Shown: positions 25,034 through 34,100 of the stretch, in pieces
How the letters are laid out: the number at the start of each line of letters is the position of its first letter
Position numbering within the stretch: position 1 is the first letter of the stretch
Origin: Oligoflexia bacterium
Lineage (GTDB): Bacteria > Bdellovibrionota > UBA1018 > CAIMNF01
Length of the DNA stretch: 34,100 bases
Direction: 5' to 3'
Assembly (NCBI GenBank): GCA_903845155.1
Contig: CAIMWN010000248.1
Coordinates: 1-34,100 of the forward strand
Made by a program: the position numbers and the translations under genes
The notes under the pieces: model-generated
What the model was told of the DNA's origin: nothing
What the model saw: the letters and a program-made list of their open reading frames with translations, nothing else
The model's database searches: none

Positions 25034-25357
25034 CTACGCTGAAAAGCTAGATCCGCAACCGCAGGTTCTTTTCGCGTTAGGGTTATTAAATACAAAACCC
25101 TTGCCATTCAGTCCATCAGAAAAATCAAGCTCAGTGCCGGTCAGGTATAAAAATGACTTTTTATCGACAGCAAGCATCACACCGTCGCGCTCAAAAGTTC
25201 TGTCTTGGTCACTGGGCGGCTCTTTGTCAAAGCCAAGCTTGTAACTCATTCCTGAACAACCGCCCCCTACTACTTGAACCCGCAGGTAGGATGTTTCACC
25301 TTCAGTGCTTTTTAACCTTTTAATTTCATTTACTGCTTTATCCGTTAAATTAATCAT
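25034..25357 (-). CDS. iscA: Iron-sulfur cluster assembly protein, IscA/ErpA type
   Basis: A-type carrier of 107 residues that passes Fe-S clusters to client proteins. The three conserved cysteines are Cys34 (GGGCSG), Cys99 and Cys101 (TCGCGSSF). It overlaps the end of iscS by eight bases. Standard isc operons place iscU between iscS and iscA; here there is no room for it. IscA and ErpA cannot be told apart with confidence from these motifs alone, but the operon position favours IscA. Confidence 0.92.
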   Translation of the reverse strand: MINLTDKAVNEIKRLKSTEGETSYLRVQVVGGGCSGMSYKLGFDKEPPSDQDRTFERDGVMLAVDKKSFLYLTGTELDFSDGLNGKGFVFNNPNAKRTCGCGSSFSA

Positions 25358-26573
25358 TCAAACATTCTCCGTCTACTAAGTCATGCGCTTTAAATCCAGT
25401 TTGGATTTGAAACTCTTTTTCCATTTGCCTGAGCTCTTTCACTACTCGAACCACTTCATTCACGGCCACTTGAATATCGCCATCTTGATTGAATCGTCCT
25501 AGCCCAAATCGCATACTCGCTTTGGCGAGATCTTTCTTCACTCCAAGTACACTGAGTACTTGCGAGTAATCTTGAGAACCGTTCAAACACGCAGAAGCAT
25601 TGGACACCGCTATGGATTTCAATCTTCCAAAAAGCGCCGGTCCGTCCACTCCTACGATACTAAAGTTGAGATTGTTGGGGAGTGCATGAGTTGCATCGCC
25701 ATTTCTGATTAAACAGGGCAATTGTTCTTTCAGGTTTGCCCATAATGAATCACGGAGCTTTTCGAGCCGAGCCGCCTCTGATTCAAGTTGTGCACCCGCG
25801 AGGGCTGCTGCTTTACCAAAGCCAACAATTCCAGGAGTATTCGGGGTACCCGCCCGCATTCCCCGTTCTTGATTTCCGCCCCAAAATAAAGCATCAAGTT
25901 CCACGCGCGGATTCTTCCTCCGAACGAAGAGCGCACCTATTCCTTTAGGACCATAAATTTTATGTGCACTTACGGTCATCAGATCAATACCAGAATCATT
26001 CACCGCGAAACGAATTTTACCAAATGCCTGAACTGCATCGCAGTGAAAAATTGCGCCAACCTCATGGGTGAGTTTTGATATTTCTTTAATTTCTTGAATG
26101 GTGCCTATCTCGTGATTTGCGAAGGCAATAGTCACTAAACCAGCTTCAGACGCATGTTCTCTTAATTTTAGTTTCAGATCACCTAAATCCACGCGACCAT
26201 TGCTTGCTGTCTTCACCCAAATAATCTTAAATCCACGTTCCTTTAATTGTTCAAGTGGTCCGAGAACCGAGGCATGCTCGATCTCAATTGAAAAAATGGT
26301 GCGTCGTTTTGATTTCTCAAGGTAGGGCGCTAAACCTAAAATGGCGAGATGATTACTCTCGGTTGCTCCACTCGTAAATATAATTTCCTTCTCGTGGGCA
26401 CCCATCAATTGAGCCAGCTCACTCCGGGCATTCTCCACTGCAGCCTCTGCTTCCCAATTGAAATGATGAACGCCATGGGAAGCATTTCCGAAACGCTCCA
26501 TGAAATATGGCTTCATTGCCTCAAAGACTGCAGGGTCCATGGGGGTAGTAGAATGGTGATCAAAATAGATCAT
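25350..26573 (-). CDS. iscS: Cysteine desulfurase, IscS/NifS family
   Basis: PLP enzyme that takes sulfur from cysteine for cluster assembly; 407 residues. Seen are the YFDHHSTTP start, His100 in EHASVL, Asp179 and Gln182 in CDAVQAFGK, the PLP lysine Lys205 in SAHKIYGPKG, and the mobile-loop catalytic Cys329 in SNASACLNGSQDYSQVL, which corresponds to the SSGSACTS loop of IscS. It is first of the iscS-iscA-fdx operon, with a good promoter upstream. AAAGGA lies about 12 bases before the ATG, longer than ideal. No iscR-like regulator gene is in the window. Confidence 0.93.
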   Translation of the reverse strand: MIYFDHHSTTPMDPAVFEAMKPYFMERFGNASHGVHHFNWEAEAAVENARSELAQLMGAHEKEIIFTSGATESNHLAILGLAPYLEKSKRRTIFSIEIEHASVLGPLEQLKERGFKIIWVKTASNGRVDLGDLKLKLREHASEAGLVTIAFANHEIGTIQEIKEISKLTHEVGAIFHCDAVQAFGKIRFAVNDSGIDLMTVSAHKIYGPKGIGALFVRRKNPRVELDALFWGGNQERGMRAGTPNTPGIVGFGKAAALAGAQLESEAARLEKLRDSLWANLKEQLPCLIRNGDATHALPNNLNFSIVGVDGPALFGRLKSIAVSNASACLNGSQDYSQVLSVLGVKKDLAKASMRFGLGRFNQDGDIQVAVNEVVRVVKELRQMEKEFQIQTGFKAHDLVDGECLND

Positions 26574-26614
26574 AAGTGATTTTAGTCCTTTAGCCCGTAT
26601 TTAGGCCACCACTT

Positions 26615-26643
26615 AAAATACGACAAAAAGGTATGGATTTCAA
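26615..26643 (-). promoter_or_regulatory. Promoter of the isc operon
   Basis: On the minus strand TTGAAA (26643-26638) and TATTTT (26620-26615) are separated by exactly 17 bases, a good sigma-70-type pair. Transcription would start near 26608, about 35 bases before the iscS ATG at 26573. It lies in the 100-base gap after the upstream gene. No recognisable IscR site was found by eye. Confidence 0.55.
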
Positions 26644-26673
26644 GAAAAGGCGTAACTCACTGTTATTTAATGA

Positions 26674-27258
26674 CTAATATTCGATTCGTTCGATTTTCTG
26701 CTTCCATTGAAACAGATACGCAACCTCGGATTCAGGCCGCCCACGGATTCCTTGGAACTGCCCATCGAGATCATTGAAAATCATATTTTTGAGTTCAGTG
26801 GATTTCGAGAATTCAGTAAGATCAACCACGTACTCCATTAAATTTTTATACTGGTCAAAAGATTCATGCACATTCCCAGTAGCAACTAAACTCTGAATTC
26901 TTTCTATCGTTTTTGCAGGGTCTTTTGAAAACTCCATGCGAAGTGCATTTTTATTTGAGTCTTGAACTTCACTCAAAATGTCCTTTTCTAAAATAAAGTT
27001 TTCATTGGGTTTAATTTCATCGGTGACGATCGTGCTTTCCACCGATGCAGGGGCACGATTAGCTCGGCTCTTTTTCGGTGCATGCTTTTCAGACGAGAAT
27101 GCCGCCGCAATTTCAGGTCGACTATCCAGAGTTTGCGCAGTCAGTTTCAGGGCTTCTTCCGAATTGATTGAAGAATGAACGTCCTGCTTGACGAGTAGAT
27201 AATAGAATCCACCGTAGGTAACACTGATAAATGTGGCCACAAGAAAAAAGAGCTTCAA
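26674..27258 (-). CDS. Small membrane-anchored protein of unknown function
   Basis: A 194-residue protein I do not recognise. A hydrophobic N-terminal segment at about 2-22 is either a membrane anchor or a signal peptide; no cut site stands out, so an anchor is preferred. A charged, low-complexity stretch (about 55-90) and a helical, Lys/Glu-rich C-terminal domain follow. The ATG overlaps the stop of the HAMP-like gene by four bases, so it is translationally coupled and is third in the operon headed by the giant protein. Confidence 0.72.
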   Translation of the reverse strand: MKLFFLVATFISVTYGGFYYLLVKQDVHSSINSEEALKLTAQTLDSRPEIAAAFSSEKHAPKKSRANRAPASVESTIVTDEIKPNENFILEKDILSEVQDSNKNALRMEFSKDPAKTIERIQSLVATGNVHESFDQYKNLMEYVVDLTEFSKSTELKNMIFNDLDGQFQGIRGRPESEVAYLFQWKQKIERIEY

Positions 27259-27689
27259 TCTTTATCCTTCCTTTGTTGAAATTGCAGGTTATAAGCGACT
27301 GGTATTTCAAGAAAATAATCTTTCTTTCTAAATTGCAGCGGTTTTTTTACTTCTGCATCGGCTGTTTCTTCTAAATGCTTCTTTAAGCGATACAAAGGGC
27401 CAGCGATTCGATGCGACCAGAACACACTCCATGTGGCACTTAACAAGACTATGATTCCTGAGCTCACAACAGTTACCCAAAATAGACCCATTTCTCGATC
27501 GTGTATGAATTGAAAGAAAACATGATTTGGGGGTAGTCCAGCCGCAGCAGCTTGATGTCTGAGCTGATAAAAAAACCAAACATGTGAGACTTGAATCACT
27601 AGGGTCATAAAGAGAACAAATCCCACTGTCCAAAGCAAAAATGATAGCTGAAACTTTGGATTCACAATATACGTCTTTCTTAAGGACAT
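27255..27689 (-). CDS. Two-pass membrane protein with HAMP-like segment
   Basis: A 144-residue protein with membrane segments at about 15-38 and 70-93. After the second comes HRIAGPLYRLKKHLEE, which resembles the start of a HAMP linker (P-x-x-R-L). There is no kinase or methyl-accepting domain after it, so it is not a complete sensor. The start at 27689 is chosen because AGGAAGGG at 27695-27702 lies five bases upstream; an in-frame ATG at 27779 lies deep inside the giant gene. The start codon overlaps the last codons of the giant gene by 10 bases, so the two are coupled. It might sense or anchor the giant protein; this is inference. Confidence 0.75.
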   Translation of the reverse strand: MSLRKTYIVNPKFQLSFLLWTVGFVLFMTLVIQVSHVWFFYQLRHQAAAAGLPPNHVFFQFIHDREMGLFWVTVVSSGIIVLLSATWSVFWSHRIAGPLYRLKKHLEETADAEVKKPLQFRKKDYFLEIPVAYNLQFQQRKDKD

Positions 27690-30600
27690 ACAAACCCTTC
27701 CTGCCCACACAGCCATCGCTGTATTGGGAACACATTGTTTGAATTCATTCCTGTTGGTACCTGAGTAGGCATTACCCACGTTGACGTAAAATCAAAGCCA
27801 ACATAACTCGATGAATTCGTTGCATTGGCATCAATTAAAGCAGTAGCCAGAGTATCTGATAATTTTGAATTGAGAGAAGGTAGATAATAAACATTACTCA
27901 AAGTCTCAATATTGGTGGCAGCTCCCACTATTCCTTTAGTATTGTAATTACCGATCACCCCACTCACTCCCACCACACTTGAAGCGGCAGTAACTTTTGC
28001 AAGCGCATAACTGGTTGTGAGATTACTGCTTAAATACCCACCCGCAATTAACCCAGCTGAAAAACCCGTACTTTGATTAGAAGTCGCAGTAACACTGCCC
28101 AAAGAGAAGCTGTCGATAACACTGAGAACGCAATTGGTTGCATCAAGTCCCGCGGCGGAAGTTTGCGCTTGCACACTTGCAAAATTTGCCGCTCTGGTTA
28201 AGGTGTTTCCGCAACCTGTACCGCTCACTCCTCCCACATAATTAGCTCCTGAAATCGAGCCCAACATCATGGCATCAGTGACTTGAATACTATAACCACT
28301 TCCATAAATACCACCGATCGCATTACCGCGCCCCACGATTCCAGCAGTGGTAGTTTTTACTTTTACTCTTTGCAAGATATTTGGGGAGTTGATATTTAAC
28401 TGATCGAGATCGCCTACGATTCCACCCACCAAATTACCACCGGTGATTGACCCTGCGAATGTACTATCAATAATGGATACGCCTGAACCATATCCGAGGA
28501 TACCGCCCGTTTCGGTCCAATTCATAACGTCGTTGCCTGAGGACCATAGCAAAGTTCCACTGACAGAGACTTTGCTAAAATAACTCATCGACTGATTTTG
28601 CACCAAGGTAGCTCCAGCTCCGGCACTCGTGTGATGCATGACTCCCACTACTCCACCCACACCCGCATCAGTGTACGCACTGTTAGTGTTGCCATTACCC
28701 ACTTGTGTCCCATTTGCAGTGCTCACTAGATTTTCATTCGCTAGCTGAATATTACTAAATAAATTTCCATCAAGGGCCTCACCTACTAAACCGCCCACAC
28801 TTCCCTTACCCTTGAGCGAAAAGGTAGAACTTGCGGTGTTTTGAATATTGAGAAAGCTAGATGAATAAGCATAACCGGCCAAGGCACCGACACGGTCGCC
28901 ACCGACGATATTAACGTTTTGTAATACAATATTTTTGATTTCGGCATTTTTTACGGTTCTAAACAAACCAAGAGCTTGGGTTAAATTTGCGGTCACCTCT
29001 GTGAAACTAATGTTTTTCACATTAAAGCCAGCGCCATCAAATCCGCCTCCATTGAGTAAGGTCACTGGAGTGAAAGTAGCAGTGCTAAAATCGAGATCTT
29101 GAGTGAGCTGATACCGTGCACCTACAGGGCCATTTGCGATTGCATTAAACTGCGCCACTGAACAAATAAGATACGGATCACTTACTGAGGTATTACCGCC
29201 ACCACCGAAAGGCGAAGCAGTTGGATCGCACGCTCCTGTAGTCAGCGTAGTACCCGTCAAATTAGTCCGAATAGTTTGCATTGCTTTCGCTTGAGTAGCA
29301 GTGGTGAGCACCCAAATTGGCGAACTCAGATCAGCCGTTTTTCTTACAAATGTGAATCCGCATGAATTTGCATTTAAGGTAGCCAGCGCTTTCGTGGACG
29401 GATAGGTGAACGGTGCAAAGGGCGCATAAGATGGCGGTGTGATGATTGGTCCGCCCGTACCTGTACCACCACCTGGCGCTGAGCCGACTGCGGACCCTGT
29501 TGCTGAACCAACGATTGCAATAGCAGATTTAGCAACTACAATTCTTGTATTAGGAATCACTGGCGTAGTTACAACCGGCGTAGTGGTCTTGGGCACAGCC
29601 ACCACAGAGGAGGTAGTAGTGTTAGAGCATTTATTATATTGAGTCTCAGCGCAACCTGCATAAGCCTGCAAGAATACTGAAGTGGGGTTAGCGGCAGAAT
29701 ACTCAACTCCATATGGAGGGTTTGAAGTCGTTCCCGTAAACGCATTTTCACTCGCGTTGTAATTGGGTAACTGACTCATCACTGCTGCAAGAAAATTTCC
29801 GCAATCTGCATCGGCAGGAACAGTAGTACCAGCACTGTTCCAATTAAAAAGTGCTTCCCAAGAGGCAGAGCAACTTTTCATTGCAGTTTCTAATGGTGAA
29901 AGCGTCACCGCTCCTGTGCCAGTAGCCTTACCTGAAGCAGAACCGGCCAATGAAAAATCCACCTTTGCATTTTGGTTCGAGTTACCAGTAAAATAACTTG
30001 GATTCACAACAGCTGTTTTCACACCTATTGAAGGGATATAGCTGAGCTGGGCTCCGAGTGTACAACTTTCATCGCCACCGTTCACAGTGGTATTTTTCGC
30101 CACACTACATTTTGGATAAGTAGAATCTGGGTATGCGGTAGTACCAGCACTCACATCTGAAACCAAAGTGGTTTTCGTAAATGGGATCGGTGAAGCAGAC
30201 GGACCAAAAGTCAATACCGGCCACATCGCCACAGTTGAATACGCCTGAGCCTGTGGTAATTTTCGTATATAGCTACAATTGAAACCACTCGGAACTAAAC
30301 TTTGACATGCAGCTGCAGTTGCAGCTGTGGTATTCATGATTGTCTGGGGAGCTCCACTCAGACCCATGAGTTGCAAAACACACGGTTGCGAATAATTTAG
30401 GCCATTTCCTGTATAGTTTGGCGCCGTAGAGTTTGGATTCAGTGAAGGTAAAATTTGATTTGCTCTCACCTTAAGATCAACTGTACAGGTTCCAATATTA
30501 GATGAAAGTGTATTAAACTTCGACTGAAGCATAAGGGTCACTTTTGAGCATGATGTATTCAAAGTTGTACAATAAGTACTAGGTATTAATTGCGTAAGAA

Positions 30601-33600
30601 TCGCGCCAGGTAAGGACTGACATGTTTCATCCTTGTTGGCTTGGTCAGAAAGATTGTAAAACCCAAGCGATGCTTGACAGCTTCCGCCATCCGTTGCAGC
30701 ACTTGAGTTTGAATCAAGTGTCGGATTTCTAACAAATACAGGCGCCTGATAATTAGCTGCTGCCGTTCCATTTGAATTGATGGCTGATGCAACTTGCAAT
30801 GAACAAGTAGTATCAGTAGTGGAACCACCATCGCTGTCTTTACTCAAAATGCCGCTCATTCCAGGATCGGTTACTCCAACCACAATGCCATTTACTCCAA
30901 CTACACATTGACCTAAGGTTTTAGTCTGTATTGGATTTGCGACTCCATTTTGGTAAGATTTATATGAAACTGTGAGGGAAACATTGCTGGTGATATGATT
31001 CGAACCACAGAAAAGTGATGCATTCGCAAAACCGGTGCCTTCGCCAATGCACTCATTTAAACTCATGGCGTCTGTAACTGTAGGACTTCCCGGAATCGTC
31101 ACCCCACTACTAGTGTTCACGACTGAACAACTGGAAGCGTAAGCAGGAGGGGGCGCAGATAAATTGAAGCTGCAGTTACTATTAATCAAACATTGTTTAA
31201 TTGCAATTGCACTCCATGGCCTACCCGTAGTCGGTGTATATGCTATATTTTCGCTTGCCACTACACTATTTCTATTTGTATACGACAAGGTTTGATAATT
31301 GTGATTGATAATTGGATTAAAGTTCTGCAAAACTTGCTGACATGTATTTTGATAGACCGTGATTTGATCTTGGAATGGGCCATCTTGCGCACCACAATCT
31401 GAATAATTGTTCTGTGAAGCAGGAAAAGTGATCGTGGCCAACGGGAGTTTTTCGAAAAATACTTGGCAAGTAGCTAGCGATTGAATGTTTGAAGTATGCT
31501 TGTGACACAATACACTCCCACCTTCATGATTGCTCCAGCTTTCCGTCGTGAAGAGCGTAGAAAACCCTGCAGTTCCATTTAACTGATTGTAGCCACCACT
31601 CACAAATGGCCCCTGAATTACCGCTGGAGCTGTCACAAAATACGTGATCGCTTGGCTATCACTCAAATTCGCAGCCTGAACAGCAGTGAGAACGTGGGTT
31701 GTTTCAAAACACAAATTTTGGGCGTTCGCCTGACGCAAAAGACAAGCGGCATACGCAGTCGTGCCCGTGGAGCTCACCGAGCTTCCTAAAATTGCATGAC
31801 CATTTGTAATTTGCGTAGCTCGCGACATAGTCGCTTGCCCGTCGGCACCTACCCCTAAGCTAGAATCAATGCTCTTTAACTGGCTAAAAACGCCAGGATA
31901 CAAACATCCCAATTGGGTATTCAGTACATTCTCAAAAACATTTCCAGTCGGACTTCCATTTGGAGGATAAGCAGCTCCCCCTACGCTCAATTGCAATTGA
32001 CCGTCTGAAGTCGTAAATGCGGTACAGGAACCTAATTGCTGCCCAATCGCGGCATTTACTAACTCGGCATTGCTCATTAAATTTAGGTCTTCTACATTGA
32101 TAAACTCATTTAGTTTTGAATCTGAATTCATCAGACTAATATAGGCACCACCCACTATAGTGTTATTTACCATTTTAGGAATCACGATCGGTGATGCCAA
32201 ATTTTGCTGCTGCCTCAATGTCGTAGTCATATCAGGCGTTGCTGCCGGAGTCGCCGTTGCACCAGGTGCCGGTGGAATAGCAACCATTCCCACAACCATT
32301 CCGGGCAAAGCCTCTGGCAGCGCAGGAAGAATAGTACCCACAGGCTGACTCGTTAAATTCGCCATCGAGGGTCTATTTGAATAAGATCTCAATTGCTGAG
32401 TGAATCCGCTAAAACTTGTTTTTGAATCTACTAAATTGGGCTTGTACCCCGTGACGGACCCTACTCCGAGCACACTTTCAGCATTACTATTAAATCCACT
32501 AGCACCACCCGCCCATACTGTCTTAACAAAAGTATTAGTGCTCGGGTCCATGCGAGCAGAAACATAACGGGTTACATCGCTTGAATATGCGCTAGCAAGA
32601 GAAGCATTTTGTAAATCACTCGCCGAATCTGAAGAGGCAATAATGCGGGCGCCGTCATATAGAATATTGGCTTGTGTCGTTGATACCGGAGAGACTCCAG
32701 CATACTGAGTCTGTAAGGTTTTAAAATTATCTTTAGGGGTTGCTGCGAGGCAAGACGATATTCCTCCATCTTTACATCGCGGATCAGGATTACTGCCAAG
32801 GCAATCTGCATAAACACTTGCGCATTTAGGCTCTAAATCAATTCGTCCTACCAACCATTGTTTAAAGTGAGTTTGCCCTGGAAAGCTCACGATCACATAC
32901 TCGCCCGAAATCGTAACACTTAAATCGTCGTAGCCGATGATCAAAGAGTAGATCGCGTCGATCTCTCCCGACAAAATAGTAGTAGTAAGGTTTGCGGTAA
33001 GGTCGATAAATTCAGCTCCACCCACATAGTTTAAATCCCCACTCGCCCGCACCTTGATCAAATCAATAGTACCTATAATACCGACGTAGAGCTGAGCAAT
33101 ATCCAAGTCGATCCCTAAATCTACCTCTACCCACCCAGTCGCTTGTCCTTGTACGGCTATTTCAACATTTGCCTTTACCTGACTCAAAAGCACTTGCGTG
33201 ATATTCGTACTCCCATTCAGAACATTTGCAATCATCTGTGTTTCTTGAACAGCAGCATTGACGTCATCATAGGCTTTTCGTAATTGCGAACCCATGGATG
33301 CGGTATTAGCTAGGGCATCACAAATTGCATTCGGATTGCCTCCCAAGTAAGTTTGATAATCTTTAAGATCTGCCCATGTCTTATTGGCACTATCCAGAAA
33401 AACTTTTGTGTTTTCAGAACTAAAATCATTCACTGCACGAGTATAAACTGAAGAAACATTATCCCAAGGTGTGACGAACTGCGAACTAGAAGAGCTGGTA
33501 TTCGTTTGAAACATCCCCACTTGTTGGGTTGAGGTACTACTATTACATTGATCTGTAGCAGAAGGAGCATCTTTTGCCTCACAATAGGTCTTCTTACTAG

Positions 33601-34100
33601 AATTGGTGTGTGCGTCCGGCGCTAGAGTGATACTCATTTGCCCATGAGCTCCACCAAAGGGCGTGTCAATTCCGTAAGATAAATCGGCAGCAGCACTCAA
33701 TACAAAACCGAAATCGATAAAGACAGAAATGGGAGGAACAATTGGTATTTCAAGCTTCTTGCCTCCTCCTATACTGCTACTATAACTTCTTCTAAAATCG
33801 AGCGGTTTTTGCTTGGCTCCCGTGCGATCTGCGAGGGGATTTCTCGAATCGCGAGCATAATCAGTAGCGGTTCCGCCATTTTTAACTTGATTCTGAAAAT
33901 CATTAAGTGAGGTCTTAGCCGCACCTCTGAGCTTACTTGAAATATTAATTCCAAGAATTTTGTATCCAAATACAATGCCTTGCCCTTTGGGAGCACCATT
34001 TGCATCGGTAGGCGCGTTTTTTTCTTGTTGAACGGTAGCGGTGGCCTCAAAAACATTAAACTTAAAACCAAATAGAGCGCCCTTAATGACCACTTGAGGA
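27680..34100 (-). CDS. Giant secreted protein with GLUG repeats, 5' end outside window
   Basis: At least 2137 residues; the reading frame is open to the right edge, and the GTG at 34093 is only the first internal candidate, so the true N-terminus and any signal peptide lie outside. The first 420 visible residues are beta-rich (VSVFIDFGF-like and GWVEVDLGIDLDIAQLYVG segments). A Cys-bearing Ser/Thr/Asn-rich middle follows. A Pro/Thr/Gly linker (27 bases and more of GTGTGG-type code, about 29400-29560) leads into a GLUG region, about 29170-27800: YQLTQDLDF, FDGAGFNVKNISF, then repeated V-G-G-[ILV]-[VS]-G units. It ends RWLCGQEGFVCP. It probably is a surface or adhesin-type protein. It is first of a three-gene operon. 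Confidence 0.88.
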   Translation of the reverse strand, partial: PQVVIKGALFGFKFNVFEATATVQQEKNAPTDANGAPKGQGIVFGYKILGINISSKLRGAAKTSLNDFQNQVKNGGTATDYARDSRNPLADRTGAKQKPLDFRRSYSSSIGGGKKLEIPIVPPISVFIDFGFVLSAAADLSYGIDTPFGGAHGQMSITLAPDAHTNSSKKTYCEAKDAPSATDQCNSSTSTQQVGMFQTNTSSSSSQFVTPWDNVSSVYTRAVNDFSSENTKVFLDSANKTWADLKDYQTYLGGNPNAICDALANTASMGSQLRKAYDDVNAAVQETQMIANVLNGSTNITQVLLSQVKANVEIAVQGQATGWVEVDLGIDLDIAQLYVGIIGTIDLIKVRASGDLNYVGGAEFIDLTANLTTTILSGEIDAIYSLIIGYDDLSVTISGEYVIVSFPGQTHFKQWLVGRIDLEPKCASVYADCLGSNPDPRCKDGGISSCLAATPKDNFKTLQTQYAGVSPVSTTQANILYDGARIIASSDSASDLQNASLASAYSSDVTRYVSARMDPSTNTFVKTVWAGGASGFNSNAESVLGVGSVTGYKPNLVDSKTSFSGFTQQLRSYSNRPSMANLTSQPVGTILPALPEALPGMVVGMVAIPPAPGATATPAATPDMTTTLRQQQNLASPIVIPKMVNNTIVGGAYISLMNSDSKLNEFINVEDLNLMSNAELVNAAIGQQLGSCTAFTTSDGQLQLSVGGAAYPPNGSPTGNVFENVLNTQLGCLYPGVFSQLKSIDSSLGVGADGQATMSRATQITNGHAILGSSVSSTGTTAYAACLLRQANAQNLCFETTHVLTAVQAANLSDSQAITYFVTAPAVIQGPFVSGGYNQLNGTAGFSTLFTTESWSNHEGGSVLCHKHTSNIQSLATCQVFFEKLPLATITFPASQNNYSDCGAQDGPFQDQITVYQNTCQQVLQNFNPIINHNYQTLSYTNRNSVVASENIAYTPTTGRPWSAIAIKQCLINSNCSFNLSAPPPAYASSCSVVNTSSGVTIPGSPTVTDAMSLNECIGEGTGFANASLFCGSNHITSNVSLTVSYKSYQNGVANPIQTKTLGQCVVGVNGIVVGVTDPGMSGILSKDSDGGSTTDTTCSLQVASAINSNGTAAANYQAPVFVRNPTLDSNSSAATDGGSCQASLGFYNLSDQANKDETCQSLPGAILTQLIPSTYCTTLNTSCSKVTLMLQSKFNTLSSNIGTCTVDLKVRANQILPSLNPNSTAPNYTGNGLNYSQPCVLQLMGLSGAPQTIMNTTAATAAACQSLVPSGFNCSYIRKLPQAQAYSTVAMWPVLTFGPSASPIPFTKTTLVSDVSAGTTAYPDSTYPKCSVAKNTTVNGGDESCTLGAQLSYIPSIGVKTAVVNPSYFTGNSNQNAKVDFSLAGSASGKATGTGAVTLSPLETAMKSCSASWEALFNWNSAGTTVPADADCGNFLAAVMSQLPNYNASENAFTGTTSNPPYGVEYSAANPTSVFLQAYAGCAETQYNKCSNTTTSSVVAVPKTTTPVVTTPVIPNTRIVVAKSAIAIVGSATGSAVGSAPGGGTGTGGPIITPPSYAPFAPFTYPSTKALATLNANSCGFTFVRKTADLSSPIWVLTTATQAKAMQTIRTNLTGTTLTTGACDPTASPFGGGGNTSVSDPYLICSVAQFNAIANGPVGARYQLTQDLDFSTATFTPVTLLNGGGFDGAGFNVKNISFTEVTANLTQALGLFRTVKNAEIKNIVLQNVNIVGGDRVGALAGYAYSSSFLNIQNTASSTFSLKGKGSVGGLVGEALDGNLFSNIQLANENLVSTANGTQVGNGNTNSAYTDAGVGGVVGVMHHTSAGAGATLVQNQSMSYFSKVSVSGTLLWSSGNDVMNWTETGGILGYGSGVSIIDSTFAGSITGGNLVGGIVGDLDQLNINSPNILQRVKVKTTTAGIVGRGNAIGGIYGSGYSIQVTDAMMLGSISGANYVGGVSGTGCGNTLTRAANFASVQAQTSAAGLDATNCVLSVIDSFSLGSVTATSNQSTGFSAGLIAGGYLSSNLTTSYALAKVTAASSVVGVSGVIGNYNTKGIVGAATNIETLSNVYYLPSLNSKLSDTLATALIDANATNSSSYVGFDFTSTWVMPTQVPTGMNSNNVFPIQRWLCGQEGFVCP

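Noticed and set aside
27690-27779. Longer N-terminus for the HAMP-like protein
   Set aside because: It would lie inside the giant gene; AGGAAGGG at 27695-27702 supports the start at 27689.
29400-29560. G/T/A-rich low-complexity tract as a CRISPR or tandem repeat
   Set aside because: It codes in frame for a Pro/Thr/Gly linker of the giant protein; there are no regular repeats and spacers.
32160-32348. Plus-strand ORF in the giant gene, and other antisense ORFs such as 29439-29642 and 25736-25948
   Set aside because: They mirror the coding strand's composition, have no ribosome binding sites, and overlap well-supported genes.

Overview
The window reads as a chromosomal segment of a Gram-negative, probably Bdellovibrio-like bacterium (Bdellovibrionota/Oligoflexia). 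This is an inference from gene content; no rRNA or other phylogenetic marker is present. Supporting points are moderate GC, very compact operons with 1-14 nt gene overlaps, many signal peptides and lipoboxes, very large Ser/Thr/Asn-rich secreted proteins, a GldA/GldF/GldG-type ABC cluster, and a nucleobase-salvage plus peptide-uptake operon that would suit a predator or scavenger. No tRNA, rRNA, CRISPR array, integrase or transposase was seen.

Layout. 1-1211: a secreted protein of unknown function and its intrinsic terminator. 1212-1556: a gene-free convergent gap holding a complex inverted repeat (about 1347-1564) whose two arms each carry a Shine-Dalgarno and ATG pointing outwards. 1557-5376 (minus): a yejA-yejB-yejE peptide importer operon with no ATPase gene. 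5506-13111 (plus): ABC ATPase, GldF-like permease, GldG-like protein, DUF4340 protein, Yip1-like membrane protein, metG and a lipoprotein, mostly overlapping or abutting. 13187-18997 (plus): tdk, upp-like, hpt, a GHMP kinase, a DUF429-like protein with a Cys cluster, then oppB and oppC, all overlapping or abutting and so very likely one transcript. 19037-20239: a serpin predicted to be a lipoprotein. 20427-24665: a 1412-residue predicted lipoprotein with Ig-like and NHL/beta-propeller-like parts. 24711-26573 (minus): iscS-iscA-fdx without iscU. 26674-34100 (minus): a giant GLUG-repeat surface protein that runs off the right edge, followed by two small membrane proteins in an overlapping operon.

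How the genes fit together. Two peptide permease pairs (YejBE, OppBC) and three salvage enzymes (thymidine kinase, uracil and hypoxanthine phosphoribosyltransferases) point to use of peptides, nucleosides and bases released from degraded cells. The serpin would restrain proteases at the envelope. The GldFG-like ABC cluster may serve envelope export or surface motility. The two very large secreted proteins face each other across the fdx-iscA-iscS block and both end in a G-[FY]-V-C-P motif. The most unusual non-coding structure is the inverted repeat at 1347-1564, one arm of which closely matches the translation-initiation region of the first gene in the window.
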